Positions 29,109 through 39,072 of a stretch of 64,000 nucleotides of DNA are shown here, piece after piece. The DNA lies in assembly GCF_001428385.1 (NCBI RefSeq), contig NZ_LMSK01000005.1, positions 98,855 to 162,854 on the forward strand, in the 5' to 3' direction. Origin of the DNA: Rhodanobacter sp. Soil772 (lineage in GTDB: Bacteria; Pseudomonadota; Gammaproteobacteria; Xanthomonadales; Rhodanobacteraceae). Position numbers and translations under genes: made by a program. Positions within the stretch are counted from its first letter, which is position 1, and every line of letters begins with the position of its first letter. A model generated the notes under the pieces. That model made no database searches and was not told where the DNA came from. It saw only the letters and a program-made list of their open reading frames with translations.

Positions 29109-30086
29109 TTACTGTGGCACTTTCAGCGGGGCGATCGTGTCCCTGAGCGTGGTCCAGTACGACTTGGTGTACGGAACCATCTGCTCGGCGTAGTTCCACC
29201 AGAAAACACCGCCGACGAACTTCGGGTTCTTGATGGTGTTGATCATCGGGTAGTACGTCTTGATCATGTTCGTCTGCACCGATACGGGTGCGCTGAGGCT
29301 CGACGTGCCGATCTCGCCGAAGCCGATCTTCGCGTTCGGGAAGATGCTTGCGAGTGCACTGAAATCAGCTTCCCACGAGGGCTTCAGGTTGGGGCAGTCC
29401 TGGTACGGGTAATAGCTGAAGAACGCGTAGTCGGTGCCCTGGCGGACGCTGGCCGACAGGAAGGTGGTGGGCCAGGTCTTCCAGTAGTCCTGCGGTTTCG
29501 CCCAGCAATTGGTGCCCTTGCTGTCGTCGTTGTAGTAAAGCGTGATGGCGGTCTTGCCGCCAACGCCCTTCACGATCGAGTTGGCGGCGGCGACCATTTG
29601 CCCGATGGCGGTTTCCTGGGCGTTCACCGTGGCCTTGCTGCCGTTCGGGTTCTTGCGCAGCCATTCGCCGTTGATCTCGTTGGCGATCTCCCACACGTCG
29701 ACCGTACCGTTCAGGCCGTAGACCAGTTCCTTGGTGCGCGCCGTGTAGGTGTTGATGTCGGTGGGGAAATAGTACGAGTCCATGATCTCGCCCATCACGT
29801 AAGCCACCGTGTGCAGCTTGACCAGCGCGGGGTAGTACTCGGCGGCGCTCGTGCCGGGGTCGAACACCACGCGCACCATGGGCTTGTGCGGCAGCTTGGT
29901 CAGCGAGGTGATGATCGCATTGAGGTTGGACAGGTCGTCCAGGGTGACGCCGTAGATGGGTGCTTTGATCGTCGTTGCCGCCTGGGCATGGGCGGCTGGT
30001 GCGAGCGGTGCCGATGCGGCGTAGAGGGCGACGGACAGGGCGAGTGGAGCCAGCAGGGTTTTTGCAGCGGTTGCAAGGTGGGTCAT
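29109..30086 (-). CDS. secreted clan-A-type glycoside hydrolase
   Basis: A 325-residue protein; the ATG at 30086 is preferred over longer frames because it begins a signal peptide ending near AAHAQA (30-36). A TIM barrel is indicated by VWEIANEINGEW with acid/base candidate Glu137 after Asn136, and IGFGEIG with nucleophile candidate Glu258, the clan-A strand 4/strand 7 pair. Also FFSYYPY and GGVFWWNYAE. It converges on the nfr operon and may digest the same or a related glycan. Substrate cannot be read from sequence. Confidence 0.72.
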   Translation of the reverse strand: MTHLATAAKTLLAPLALSVALYAASAPLAPAAHAQAATTIKAPIYGVTLDDLSNLNAIITSLTKLPHKPMVRVVFDPGTSAAEYYPALVKLHTVAYVMGEIMDSYYFPTDINTYTARTKELVYGLNGTVDVWEIANEINGEWLRKNPNGSKATVNAQETAIGQMVAAANSIVKGVGGKTAITLYYNDDSKGTNCWAKPQDYWKTWPTTFLSASVRQGTDYAFFSYYPYQDCPNLKPSWEADFSALASIFPNAKIGFGEIGTSSLSAPVSVQTNMIKTYYPMINTIKNPKFVGGVFWWNYAEQMVPYTKSYWTTLRDTIAPLKVPQ

Positions 30087-30832
30087 CTGATGAGAGTTCT
30101 CGTATGTGGGCGATCCTTTACCCGTTTGGGAGTAGTGGTTGTGACACGGGATGTGCCACGGCATGGCGCCGGCACCGTGGAAAAAGCTTGCGGGATCGGG
30201 CCGGGTCGTGCTCGTCCGGGCACCGTGAAAATCGTCCATGCAAAGGACCCCCTCCCCGAGCACCTAGGCAAAGGGATGGCGATGAAGCTGCCGTTGGGGA
30301 TGCCAGCGAAAACGCCGATACTGCATGGATGGCCGAACCAGGCCGGAACCATCCGTCGACACACCGATCAGACCGGCCTTATCTTGCTTGGACCGGAGAC
30401 CGCGCGTGGATATCGCTGGCGCTGCGAGTCTAACAAACCGACTTTCGGCGACATCAAAATTTGGTTAGTACGTGATAATTTGCGGTGATGTCCGTGTGTT
30501 TTTGTGACGTGGTTGGCAGACGTGTGGCTTGTCAACGCGTCGATGACATCGTCGCTGCGAGTGCAGTGGATACGTGCCTTGGGCCCGCGCCGATGGCTTG
30601 CTTCCGCCCGCGACGGGCGCTGTGACGTCGGTCGTGCTGGGCTTGAAGGTATCCTGCGCGGACTCGTCCAGGACTCGGCGGTGGCTTGCCGCGGAAGCTT
30701 CCGGCAAAGTTCCGGCGGCGTGCAATCGACGCGCCCCAGGAGTGGGTGCCGGCGACACTGCCGGAAATGAGTGAATGAGAGAATGCATGACCTGGCGCTG
30801 CGCCAGGCCGATCGCAAAGTTTGAAAACTTGA
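30087..30832. other. 746-bp intergenic region before dusA
   Basis: No convincing gene on either strand; short open frames overlap and lack ribosome sites. An AT-richer patch at 30425-30500 may hold promoters for the flanking divergent genes. Just before dusA there is a perfect hairpin CCTGGCG-CTG-CGCCAGG (30791-30807) and a small palindrome AAGTTT-GA-AAACTT (30817-30830). These could shape the dusA leader or hide a small RNA; no further claim. Confidence 0.4.
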
Positions 30833-31828
<996 letters not shown>

Positions 31829-31910
31829 CAGTCGCCGTCCGTCCGGTCAGTATTCAGGCCTGATTGCCTAGGCTGGATGTTTCGGCAGCTGCCGGGCGGG
31901 GACTTCGCGC

Positions 31911-32234
31911 ATGACAACGCACAAAAACTTCATCCCTGCTCTGTTCATATCGCTGTTCATCGGCGTGTCCGGGGCGGCCTTGGCGCAGTCGACCGAGTCG
32001 GCGGTGACGCTGGACCAGGCGGTGCTCAGGGTGCAGCAGGACACCGGCGGCAAGATATTGTCGGCCGAGCAGCGAGCGGTCGGGCGTCGGCAGGAGTACC
32101 GCATCAAGGTGCTCACTCCCGATGGTCACGTCAAGGTGATGGTGGTCTCTTCCGAATCGGGCAAGAATCCATCATCTACCCAGTCAACCAAGAATCTGCC
32201 CGCCAAGAGTGCGGGCCGCAAGGAGAAACGCTGA
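31911..32234 (+). CDS. secreted PepSY-like small protein preceding phoP
   Basis: A 107-residue protein with a signal peptide ending near GAALAQ (about 26). The mature part (LDQAVLRVQQDTGGKILSAE...EYRIKVLTPDGHVKVMVV) matches a single PepSY-like domain: helix, then three strands. The C-terminus is Ser/Lys-rich. Its stop lies 1 bp before the response-regulator ATG, so it is probably part of that operon. PepSY proteins often modulate peptidases or sensor kinases; a periplasmic link to the PhoQ-type sensor is inference. Confidence 0.65.
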   Translation: MTTHKNFIPALFISLFIGVSGAALAQSTESAVTLDQAVLRVQQDTGGKILSAEQRAVGRRQEYRIKVLTPDGHVKVMVVSSESGKNPSSTQSTKNLPAKSAGRKEKR

Positions 32235-32235
32235 T

Positions 32236-32928
32236 ATGCGCATCCTGTTGGTGGAGGACGAGGCGCCGTTGCGCGAGACGCTGGCGGCACGCCTGAAACG
32301 GGACGGCTTTGCCGTCGATGCGGCGCAGGATGGCGAGGAGGGCATCTACCTCGGCCGCGAGGTGCCGTTCGACCTGGCGATCATCGACTTGGGCCTGCCC
32401 AAGATGTCCGGCATGGAACTGGTCAAGGCGCTGCGCGAGCACGGCCAGCGCTACCCGATCCTGATCCTGACCGCGCGCGGCAGCTGGCAGGACAAGGTCG
32501 AGGGGCTGAAGTACGGCGCCGACGATTACCTGGTGAAACCGTTCCACGTCGAGGAACTGCTGGCGCGCATCAACGCGCTGGTGCGCCGCGCCAGCGGCTG
32601 GTCGAAGCCGATCCTGGCTTGCGGCATGATCAAACTGGACACCACCGCGCAGACGGTGACGGTGGAGGGCAAGCTGGTCGACCTCACCAGCTACGAATAC
32701 AAGGTGCTGGAATACCTGATGCTGCACGCCGGCGAGCTGGTCTCCAAGGCCGACCTCACCGAGCACATCTACCAGCAGGATTTCGACCGCGACTCGAACG
32801 TGCTGGAAGTGTTCATCGGCCGGTTGCGCCGCAAACTGGATCCGGAAGGCACCCTCAAACCCATCGAGACGGTACGTGGACGCGGATACCGCTTTGCCAT
32901 CCCGCGCACCGACGGCGACGACGAATGA
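32236..32928 (+). CDS. phoP: OmpR/PhoP-family response regulator
   Basis: A 230-residue regulator with an AAGGAG site. Receiver domain: acidic pocket EDE (7-9), phosphoacceptor Asp51 (IIDLGLPKMSGMELV), conserved Thr/Lys in LTARGSWQDK...DDYLVKPF. The winged-helix output domain begins near 125 (LTSYEYKVLEYLMLHAGELVSKADL...VLEVFIGRLRRKLD). It overlaps the kinase gene. The paired kinase is PhoQ-type, supporting PhoP. Expected to control envelope and magnesium or antimicrobial-peptide stress genes. Confidence 0.82.
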   Translation: MRILLVEDEAPLRETLAARLKRDGFAVDAAQDGEEGIYLGREVPFDLAIIDLGLPKMSGMELVKALREHGQRYPILILTARGSWQDKVEGLKYGADDYLVKPFHVEELLARINALVRRASGWSKPILACGMIKLDTTAQTVTVEGKLVDLTSYEYKVLEYLMLHAGELVSKADLTEHIYQQDFDRDSNVLEVFIGRLRRKLDPEGTLKPIETVRGRGYRFAIPRTDGDDE

Positions 32929-34315
32929 GCGTGGGTCGCCGCGCCGTCCGCTTTCACTGGCGGCGCGCGCGGCGATCGCCACCAGTTTCGTGCTGGCCGG
33001 CTTTCTCGGCCTGGTCGGGCTGACCCTGACCCAGACCAACAAGGCGCGCGCGCTGCGCACGCTGCATGACCGGCTCGAGAGTTTCGCGATTGCGTACATC
33101 ACCAATACCGACGTCAACCGGTACGGCAAGCTGTTGCAGCCGGAAACGTCGCCGAACCCGAACTTCTCGCGACCGGGTTCCGGCCTGTATGCGGTGGCGC
33201 TGGGCGACCATGACTATCACTGGGAATCGTCCTCGGCGATCGGCCGCGACTTCACCTTCCTGAAGCCGCTGGAGCCCGGGCAGAGCCAGTTCGTCGGGCC
33301 GATCGACACCCGCATGGGCCGGCTGTACTACTACAGCTACGGCGTGGCGCTGGATACGGTGGACAGGAAGTCGGTGCGGCTCACCGTGATGGTGGCGCAG
33401 ACCGAGGACCAGCTCGAAGGCGAGAACGCGGTGTTCCGCCACACCTTGGTGATCTGGCTGTCGATCCTCGGCGTGATGCTGATCGTGCTGCAGCTGCTGC
33501 TGCTGCGCTGGAGCCTGACTCCGCTGCGCAAGGTGGCCAGCGACATGAGCCGGGTCGAGCGCGGCGACAGCGAGCAGCTGGACAGCCAGTACCCGCTGGA
33601 ACTCACCGGTCTGACCGAGCGCATCAATGCGTTCATCACCAACGAACGCGAGCAGCGCACGCGCTACCGGCACACCCTGGCCGACCTGGCGCACAGCCTG
33701 AAGACGCCGCTGGCGGTGATCCGCTCGCAGCTGGAATCGCCGGCGACCGGAGACGAGGCGGCGCGGCGCGGCAGCGTGCTCGACCAGGTGCGGCGGATGA
33801 ACGAGCTGGTGGCCTACCAGCTGTCGCGCGCCGCCACGTCCGGCCGGCAGACCTTCGCCAGCGCGGTGCCGATTGCCGGCCATGCGGAAGATCTGGTGCA
33901 GGGCCTGGAAAAGGTCTATGCCGCCAAGAATGCCCTGTGCGAATTCGACATCGAGGACGGTGCGGTGTTCTACGGCGAGCAGGGCGATCTGCTGGAACTG
34001 ATGGGCAACCTGCTGGAGAACGCGTTCAAGTGGGCCGGCCACCGTGTGCTGCTGGTGGTGAAGATGCAGCGTCAGGCCGGCCGGCAGCGGCCCGGCCTGT
34101 GGCTGAGCGTGGAGGACGACGGCCCGGGCATCGCCGAGGACAAGATCGAGAAGGTGCTGCAGCGCGGCGTGCGTGGCGACGAGCGGGTGCAGGGTCACGG
34201 CATCGGCTTGTCGATCGTGCAGGACATCGTGCATGCCTACCAGGGCGAACTGGTGGTCGACCGTTCGCCGGAATTCGGCGGCGCACGCTTCAACGTGAGC
34301 CTGCCGGCAAGCTGA
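32876..34315 (+). CDS. phoQ: PhoQ-type sensor histidine kinase
   Basis: A 479-residue kinase. The only suitable in-frame start before the first membrane helix is GTG at 32876, overlapping phoP by 53 bp; this start is tentative. Helices at about 32-52 and 190-210 bracket a periplasmic sensor of about 135 residues; then HAMP, H-box HTLADLAHSLKTPLAVIRSQ (His273, PhoQ-like HSLKTPLAV), N-box LLENAFKWA, and G-boxes DDGPGI and GHGIGLSIV. The acidic patch typical of enteric PhoQ sensors is not evident, so the ligand may differ. Confidence 0.82.
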   Translation: MDADTALPSRAPTATTNERGSPRRPLSLAARAAIATSFVLAGFLGLVGLTLTQTNKARALRTLHDRLESFAIAYITNTDVNRYGKLLQPETSPNPNFSRPGSGLYAVALGDHDYHWESSSAIGRDFTFLKPLEPGQSQFVGPIDTRMGRLYYYSYGVALDTVDRKSVRLTVMVAQTEDQLEGENAVFRHTLVIWLSILGVMLIVLQLLLLRWSLTPLRKVASDMSRVERGDSEQLDSQYPLELTGLTERINAFITNEREQRTRYRHTLADLAHSLKTPLAVIRSQLESPATGDEAARRGSVLDQVRRMNELVAYQLSRAATSGRQTFASAVPIAGHAEDLVQGLEKVYAAKNALCEFDIEDGAVFYGEQGDLLELMGNLLENAFKWAGHRVLLVVKMQRQAGRQRPGLWLSVEDDGPGIAEDKIEKVLQRGVRGDERVQGHGIGLSIVQDIVHAYQGELVVDRSPEFGGARFNVSLPAS

Positions 34316-34319
34316 CCTC

Positions 34320-35114
34320 TCAACGCGCGCGGCAGAAGCCGGCCGGCTCGCAGCCCTCGGCCGGCGAGCGGCCGTAGAACGCGCCCAGCAATTCGGCGAT
34401 CGCCGGCTCGGCCTGGCGCAGCAGCGCCGGCTGCGAGTAATGCAGCTCGCTGACTACGGCGAAATACTCGGCGGCACTTTCGGTGGCGTAGTGGTCGATC
34501 GGACTGTCGCTGCTGTCCTGCGGCATCGCGGCCAGGCGGTCGTAGGCCAGCTGGAACTGCTGGATCCAGCGTCGACGCGGAATGTTCACCAGCGGCGGCA
34601 CGCCGTCGGGTGGGCCGTCGAGCATGTCCAGCTTGTGCGCCATTTCGTGCACGACCACGTTGTAGCCGTCCCACGGCTGCTCCAGGTCCAGCTGCACGTC
34701 GGCCAGCGACAACACCAGCGGGCCGCGTTCCCACGCCTCGCCGATGCGGATCTCGTCGCTCTCGGTGACCACGCCGGTGCGGTCGTCATGATGACTGCGC
34801 CGTACCTTGAACTCGCCCGGGTAAATCAGTACCTCGCGCCAGCCGCGCAGGCTGGCGGCGCCCTGCTGCAGCGCAGGCAGGCAGGCCTGCATGGCGATCA
34901 GCAGGCGCCAGTAGTCGTCCAGCACGGCGCCGGCCAAGGCATGGAAGCGTTTGCGTGCCAGGAACAGGGCGGACAGCCGGCGCAGGTGTTGTTGCCGGTC
35001 GGGGTCGAGCCGGCGCGCCAGCGGGCAGCCGGCCAGCGCGCGTCGCCACAGTGGGTCGGCTATCGGCGCCGGCTCAAAACGCGCCCGCAACGATTGCCAC
35101 CATGGCCCCGGCAT
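34320..35114 (-). CDS. mtfA: zinc-dependent peptidase MtfA (Mlc titration factor A)
   Basis: A 264-residue protein, convergent with phoQ (4 bp apart). Zinc motif HEMAHKLDMLDG with the downstream ligand in ESAAEYFAVVSE, plus the family N-terminal LSALFLARKRFHALAG and WREVLIYPGEF. In E. coli MtfA binds the repressor Mlc and has aminopeptidase activity. Length and motifs agree with the family; whether this organism has Mlc is not visible here. Confidence 0.9.
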   Translation of the reverse strand: MPGPWWQSLRARFEPAPIADPLWRRALAGCPLARRLDPDRQQHLRRLSALFLARKRFHALAGAVLDDYWRLLIAMQACLPALQQGAASLRGWREVLIYPGEFKVRRSHHDDRTGVVTESDEIRIGEAWERGPLVLSLADVQLDLEQPWDGYNVVVHEMAHKLDMLDGPPDGVPPLVNIPRRRWIQQFQLAYDRLAAMPQDSSDSPIDHYATESAAEYFAVVSELHYSQPALLRQAEPAIAELLGAFYGRSPAEGCEPAGFCRAR

Positions 35115-35126
35115 GACGCCGAGCGC

Positions 35127-35453
35127 TTACTGGATCGACCCAGGCAGCAGCGATTGCCAGCCCAGATGCGGCCGGCGGGTTGGCGTCGGCGCGGAGGAAG
35201 CGCCGCCGGAGTGATCGCTGCCGTTGCCGGGAGTGCTGCCGGAACTGTCGCTGCTGCTGGCCGGCGGACAGTCACGGGTCAGCCCCAGCGCATCGCCGCC
35301 GCTGCCGGTGTTGCCGTCGTGAGGGCTGGCGCTGTCCAGCGCGGCGTGCGAGGAACTGTCCAGGTCCTGGGTGGTGTCCAGACTGGTTGCCGCGGCGCTG
35401 CCGATCCCGGCAATGCACAAGGCGCAACCGACAAGCCAATAGGTGGCACGCAT
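35127..35453 (-). CDS. small exported Ser/Gly/Asp-rich protein
   Basis: A 108-residue protein with a GGGAG site and a signal peptide (about 1-22, ending SAAA). The mature part is low-complexity, rich in Ser, Gly, Asp and Thr, with one Cys. No domain recognised. It is 12 bp upstream of mtfA on the same strand and may share its transcript. Likely disordered in the periplasm; function unknown. Confidence 0.5.
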   Translation of the reverse strand: MRATYWLVGCALCIAGIGSAAATSLDTTQDLDSSSHAALDSASPHDGNTGSGGDALGLTRDCPPASSSDSSGSTPGNGSDHSGGASSAPTPTRRPHLGWQSLLPGSIQ

Positions 35454-35673
35454 GGCGATCGAACTCCCTGACCCGCAAGCGAAGATCTTGATCGTCTCAG
35501 AAACATGGGTGCCATGCCAGTGCTGCCGCCCCGACGGCGGTCACGCAACAGGCCGGCGGTGGCTGCCGCAGGGTCGGCCGGCCGGGCTAGAATCCGCCGA
35601 TGCGCAATCTGCCCCACGATTCTTTTTCCAGTTGCCGCCGGCTCGTCGCCGCTGCCGTGTCCGGGGCTCGCTG

Positions 35674-36663
35674 ATGCAGCCGGCGCAGTTGCTGGCCCTG
35701 CTTGCCGAAGGCGAGCCGCTGTCCGGTGCCGGACTGGCCGCGCAGGCCGGGGTGACCCGTGCGGCGATCTGGAAGCAGGTCGAGGCCTTGCGTGCCCGCG
35801 GCGTGCCGATCGAGGCACGTGGCGCGGCCGGATACCGCCTGCCGTGGGCGCTGCAGATGCTGGACGCGAAGCAGATTCGCGCCGTGCTGCCGGCGCCGCT
35901 GGCGCGTTCGCTGGGTGCGCTGGAAGTGCATTGGGAGCTCGATTCCACTTCCAGCGAACTGCAGCGCCGCGGCGCCGCCGCGAAGGACTTCAGCATCGTG
36001 CTGGCCGAGACCCAGCATGCCGGCCGCGGCCGGCGTGGCCGTGAGTGGCTGTCGCCGCCGGGGCTGAACCTGTATCTGTCCTGCCTCAAGCGTTTCGAGT
36101 CGGGGTTCGCTGCGCTGACCGGGTTGTCGCTGGCCGTCGGCGTGATCGTGCTGCGCGCGCTGGAGAACCTGGGCATCGCCGGGGCCGGCTTGAAGTGGCC
36201 GAACGACGTGCTGGCCGTCACCGACGGGCAGGCGGGCGGCAAGCTGGGCGGCATCCTGGTCGAGCTGAGCGGCGAATACCAGGGACCGTGCGCGGCGATC
36301 ATCGGCATCGGCCTCAACCTGCGGCTGACGCCGGCGCTGCACGAACAGGCCGGCCAGCCCGCCAGCGACCTGGCCACCCTGGCCGGCGGCACGCCGCCGG
36401 ATCGCAACCGCACCGCGGCGGCATTGATCGCGGTGCTGGTCGAGGGGCTGCGGCAGTTCGAGCGCGACGGTTTCGCCGCATTCGGCGCCGACTACGCGCG
36501 CTACGACCTGCTGCGCAACCAGCCGCTGCAATTGAGCGGGGCGCTGGGCGCGTTCGACGGCGTCGGCGCCGGGGTGGATGCGCACGGCGCGCTGCAGGTG
36601 CGCACGACCGACGGCAGCGTGCGTCGGATCGACAGCGCGGATGTCACGGTGCGCCGCGCATGA
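35674..36663 (+). CDS. birA: biotin operon repressor / biotin-[acetyl-CoA-carboxylase] ligase
   Basis: A 329-residue bifunctional protein. An N-terminal helix-turn-helix (LSGAGLAAQAGVTRAAIWKQVEALRARG) is followed by the ligase domain: ELDSTSSELQRRG, the adenylate loop AGRGRRGREW, LKWPNDVLA and GGILVELSGE. It attaches biotin to the acetyl-CoA carboxylase carrier protein and, with its HTH, can repress biotin synthesis genes. Its stop overlaps the coaX start (ATGA), the usual birA-coaX pairing. Confidence 0.93.
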   Translation: MQPAQLLALLAEGEPLSGAGLAAQAGVTRAAIWKQVEALRARGVPIEARGAAGYRLPWALQMLDAKQIRAVLPAPLARSLGALEVHWELDSTSSELQRRGAAAKDFSIVLAETQHAGRGRRGREWLSPPGLNLYLSCLKRFESGFAALTGLSLAVGVIVLRALENLGIAGAGLKWPNDVLAVTDGQAGGKLGGILVELSGEYQGPCAAIIGIGLNLRLTPALHEQAGQPASDLATLAGGTPPDRNRTAAALIAVLVEGLRQFERDGFAAFGADYARYDLLRNQPLQLSGALGAFDGVGAGVDAHGALQVRTTDGSVRRIDSADVTVRRA

Positions 36664-37400
36664 GGCTGCTGCTCGACCTCGGCAATACGCGACTGAAATG
36701 GGCGCTGCAGGCGCAGCCCGATGGTTGGCTGGCGCGCGGCGCGGTGGACTGGCAGGAGGATTCTGCGGCCGCGTTGGCGTCGGCCTGGACCGGCCTGCCG
36801 CGACCGCAACAGGTGATCGCGGCATCGGTCGTCGATGCCGCGCGCGAGGCGCAGGTGGCCGCTGTGGCGGAGCACCTGTTCGCCTGCACGCCGACCTGGC
36901 TGCGCACGCCGGCCCATGCCTGTGGCGTGCGCAACGCGTATGCCGAGCCGCAACGGCTGGGCGTGGATCGTTTCCTGGCGATGGTCGCGGCGCATGCCGA
37001 TGGCCACGCGCCGTGCGTGCTGGCCGGCGTCGGCACCGCACTCACGCTGGATGCGCTGGCCGCAGATGGACAGCACCTGGGCGGCTTGATTGCGCCCGGT
37101 CCGCGGTTGATGCAGCAGTCGCTGCTGGACGCCACGGCGCGGGTGCGGCCGGAGCGGCCGGGCGAGATCGTGGAACTGGCCGACAATACGGCCGATGCGG
37201 TGGCCTCGGGCTGCTGGCAGGCAGCCGCCGCGCTGGTCGAGCGTTTCGCGACGCGCTTGGCCGTACGACTCGGCGCGCCGCCCGCGCTGATCCTCGGTGG
37301 CGGCGACGCCGCGCCGCTGCTGCCGCTGCTGTCGTTGCCGGCCAGGCTGAGCCAGGACGGCGTGCTGCGCGGCCTGGCCGTGTGGGCCAACGCGCAGTGA
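36660..37400 (+). CDS. coaX: type III pantothenate kinase
   Basis: A 246-residue kinase catalysing the first step of coenzyme A synthesis. Motifs: LLLDLGNTRLKWAL (phosphate loop), RLGVDRFLAMVAAH, LAGVGTALTLDAL and GGLIAPGPRLMQQSL. Translationally coupled to birA by a 4-bp overlap. Length is typical of the compact gammaproteobacterial form. Confidence 0.93.
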   Translation: MRLLLDLGNTRLKWALQAQPDGWLARGAVDWQEDSAAALASAWTGLPRPQQVIAASVVDAAREAQVAAVAEHLFACTPTWLRTPAHACGVRNAYAEPQRLGVDRFLAMVAAHADGHAPCVLAGVGTALTLDALAADGQHLGGLIAPGPRLMQQSLLDATARVRPERPGEIVELADNTADAVASGCWQAAAALVERFATRLAVRLGAPPALILGGGDAAPLLPLLSLPARLSQDGVLRGLAVWANAQ

Positions 37401-37453
37401 CGCCGGCGCCGTCCCGTTTAGAATGCTGATTGCTGCCGGTTGATGGGGGTTCG

Positions 37454-38140
37454 ATGTTCCTGCGTCTGCTGTTCGTACTGTTGACCGCGCTGAATATCGC
37501 GGTGGGCGCCTGGCTGCTGCTGGGGCAGCCGTATGCCCGCGGCGGCACGCCCAGCGATCCGGGCGTGGCGGAACTGCGCCTGCTGTCGGAGTTGCCGGAA
37601 CCCGGCCCGGCGGCGGCGGCGGCGACGGCGGCCGCGCCCGCGCCCGCGCCCGCGCCTACGGCGGTGACGTCATCGCCCAACCTCAGCTACAGCTGTCTCG
37701 CGCTGGGCCCGTTCGCCACCCCGCAGGACCTGCGCAACGCACGCCAGGCGCTGTCCGCGCAGGTCATGCGGATGCGCTCGCGCCAGGAACAGGCCAGCCA
37801 GACCAGCGGCTGGTGGGTCTACCTGCCGGCGGCCGGCAGCCGTGCGCAGGCGCTGGCGGTGGCGCGGCAGCTGGCGGCGCGCAACATCGATGACTACTTC
37901 GTGGTCAGCTCCGGCGACCAGCCCAACACGATCTCGCTGGGGCTGTTCAAGGATCCGGCGAATGCGCGCAAGCGCCGCGACGAGGTCACCGCGGCCGGCT
38001 TTCCCGCCCGCATGAACGAGCGCAGCGAGAGCGTGCCCGAATACTGGCTGGACCTGGTGGTCGCCGACGGCGGCAATTTCGACTGGCGCAGCCACGTCCG
38101 CACCAGCGGTATCGGCTCGCACAGCACCGGCTGCTTCTGA
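37454..38140 (+). CDS. membrane-anchored SPOR-like protein
   Basis: A 228-residue protein; ATG after GGGGG. One N-terminal membrane helix (about 3-24), an Ala/Pro-rich linker (55-75), then two SPOR-like halves: CLALGPFATPQDLRNARQAL and ISLGLFKDPANARKRRDEVTAAGFPARM. SPOR domains bind denuded peptidoglycan at division sites. It follows birA-coaX by 53 bp, a common xanthomonad arrangement, and precedes a tRNA gene. Confidence 0.72.
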   Translation: MFLRLLFVLLTALNIAVGAWLLLGQPYARGGTPSDPGVAELRLLSELPEPGPAAAAATAAAPAPAPAPTAVTSSPNLSYSCLALGPFATPQDLRNARQALSAQVMRMRSRQEQASQTSGWWVYLPAAGSRAQALAVARQLAARNIDDYFVVSSGDQPNTISLGLFKDPANARKRRDEVTAAGFPARMNERSESVPEYWLDLVVADGGNFDWRSHVRTSGIGSHSTGCF

Positions 38141-38180
38141 ACACGCGTTGCGATGCAGCCTGCTAGAATCCCCCACCTTC

Positions 38181-38256
38181 GCCGGCATAGCTCAGTTGGT
38201 AGAGCAACTGATTTGTAATCAGTAGGTCCCGGGTTCGACTCCTGGTGCCGGCACCA
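38181..38256 (+). tRNA. tRNA-Thr (anticodon TGT)
   Basis: A 76-base cloverleaf: acceptor GCCGGCA/TGCCGGC, D-arm with AGCTCAGTTGGTAGAGC, anticodon stem ACTGA/TCAGT with loop TTTGTAA (anticodon TGT), T-loop GGTTCGACTCC, and an encoded CCA end (38254-38256). Confidence 0.96.
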
Positions 38257-38399
38257 CGAAAACCACGCGCCAGGGCTGCCTTTCCGGCTGGCTCGTGCGG
38301 CCTTGGCTGAACGCTTCGCACAGGTCTTAACGCGATCATCGCGATTCGTCTACTTCGGTTTGTCCACGCTCGGATCTTCGAGGGCGCGCGAGACACATC

Positions 38400-38651
38400 A
38401 TGGGTACGCTTTACGTGGTGCAGAGCTTTCACACGGTGAACGGCGATTTCATCGCGGACAAGCCGATTCTTCACGGCATGGAACAGCTGGCGCGCACACG
38501 CGGCGAGATGCTGGCTGAAGAGCGTGACGGTGTGCTGGTTTACGCGCAGGCGGCGGATACCGATCGCGACGAATACTCGGAGCCGGTCATCCTCGCCAAG
38601 TATGGCCGTGTGCCGCATCCGGAGCAGCAGAGCCTGCGTCAGGCTGGCTGA
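38400..38651 (+). CDS. small conserved-looking hypothetical protein
   Basis: An 83-residue protein with balanced composition and high third-position GC, consistent with coding. It begins MGTLYVVQSFHTVNGDFIAD and ends in a charged tail. No membrane segment or signal peptide. No family recognised and the ribosome site is weak. Confidence 0.5.
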   Translation: MGTLYVVQSFHTVNGDFIADKPILHGMEQLARTRGEMLAEERDGVLVYAQAADTDRDEYSEPVILAKYGRVPHPEQQSLRQAG

Positions 38652-38832
38652 CGGGGCGCCGACCAAGGCCACTCCGGGCGGGGCAGCTGCGCACACGTGC
38701 CGTAGGCGTACGCCGACATACACGGCGAACCGCGCGGGGCAGACTGGGCAAACACCGGAAGCACACGATCATCCGTCACCGGGGGGGCACGGATGGACGC
38801 TCCGGGCGGTTTCTTTGTCCGAGGATGCGGCG

Positions 38833-39072
38833 ATGCGCATGGTTTTGACGATCAAGGAAAGCAGCCACGGCCTGTGGCGTATCTGCAGCGGGGAGGCGGC
38901 GCTGTACGACAAGCTGCGCTTCGCGCACGCGATTCGGCTGGCTCGCGGACTGGCCCGCGAGGAACACGCCAACTCCGGCCGTGCGGTCAGTGTCGAGATG
39001 GTCTGTTCGGAATTCACCATCGCCCTGGTGCACTACGCGGGGCCAGTCGTGTCACAACGTGCCGCTGCCTGA
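38833..39072 (+). CDS. small protein resembling DUF2188-type fold
   Basis: A 79-residue protein starting at an ATG after GAGGATGCGGCG. The pattern HGLWRICSGEAALYDKLRFAHAIRLARGLAREEHANSG (glycine/tryptophan strand, then an alpha helix with AxxLAR) is like DUF2188 proteins. The upstream open frame to 38524 is not used here because it lacks conservation-like composition. Function unknown. Confidence 0.5.
   Translation: MRMVLTIKESSHGLWRICSGEAALYDKLRFAHAIRLARGLAREEHANSGRAVSVEMVCSEFTIALVHYAGPVVSQRAAA

Noticed and set aside
30137..30160. CRP/Clp-like site upstream of the glycosidase gene
   Set aside because: TGTGA is present but the matching TCACA half is not at the required spacing.
30504..30830. 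Several short open frames before dusA
   Set aside because: They overlap in all frames, lack ribosome sites and look like random open frames in GC-rich DNA.
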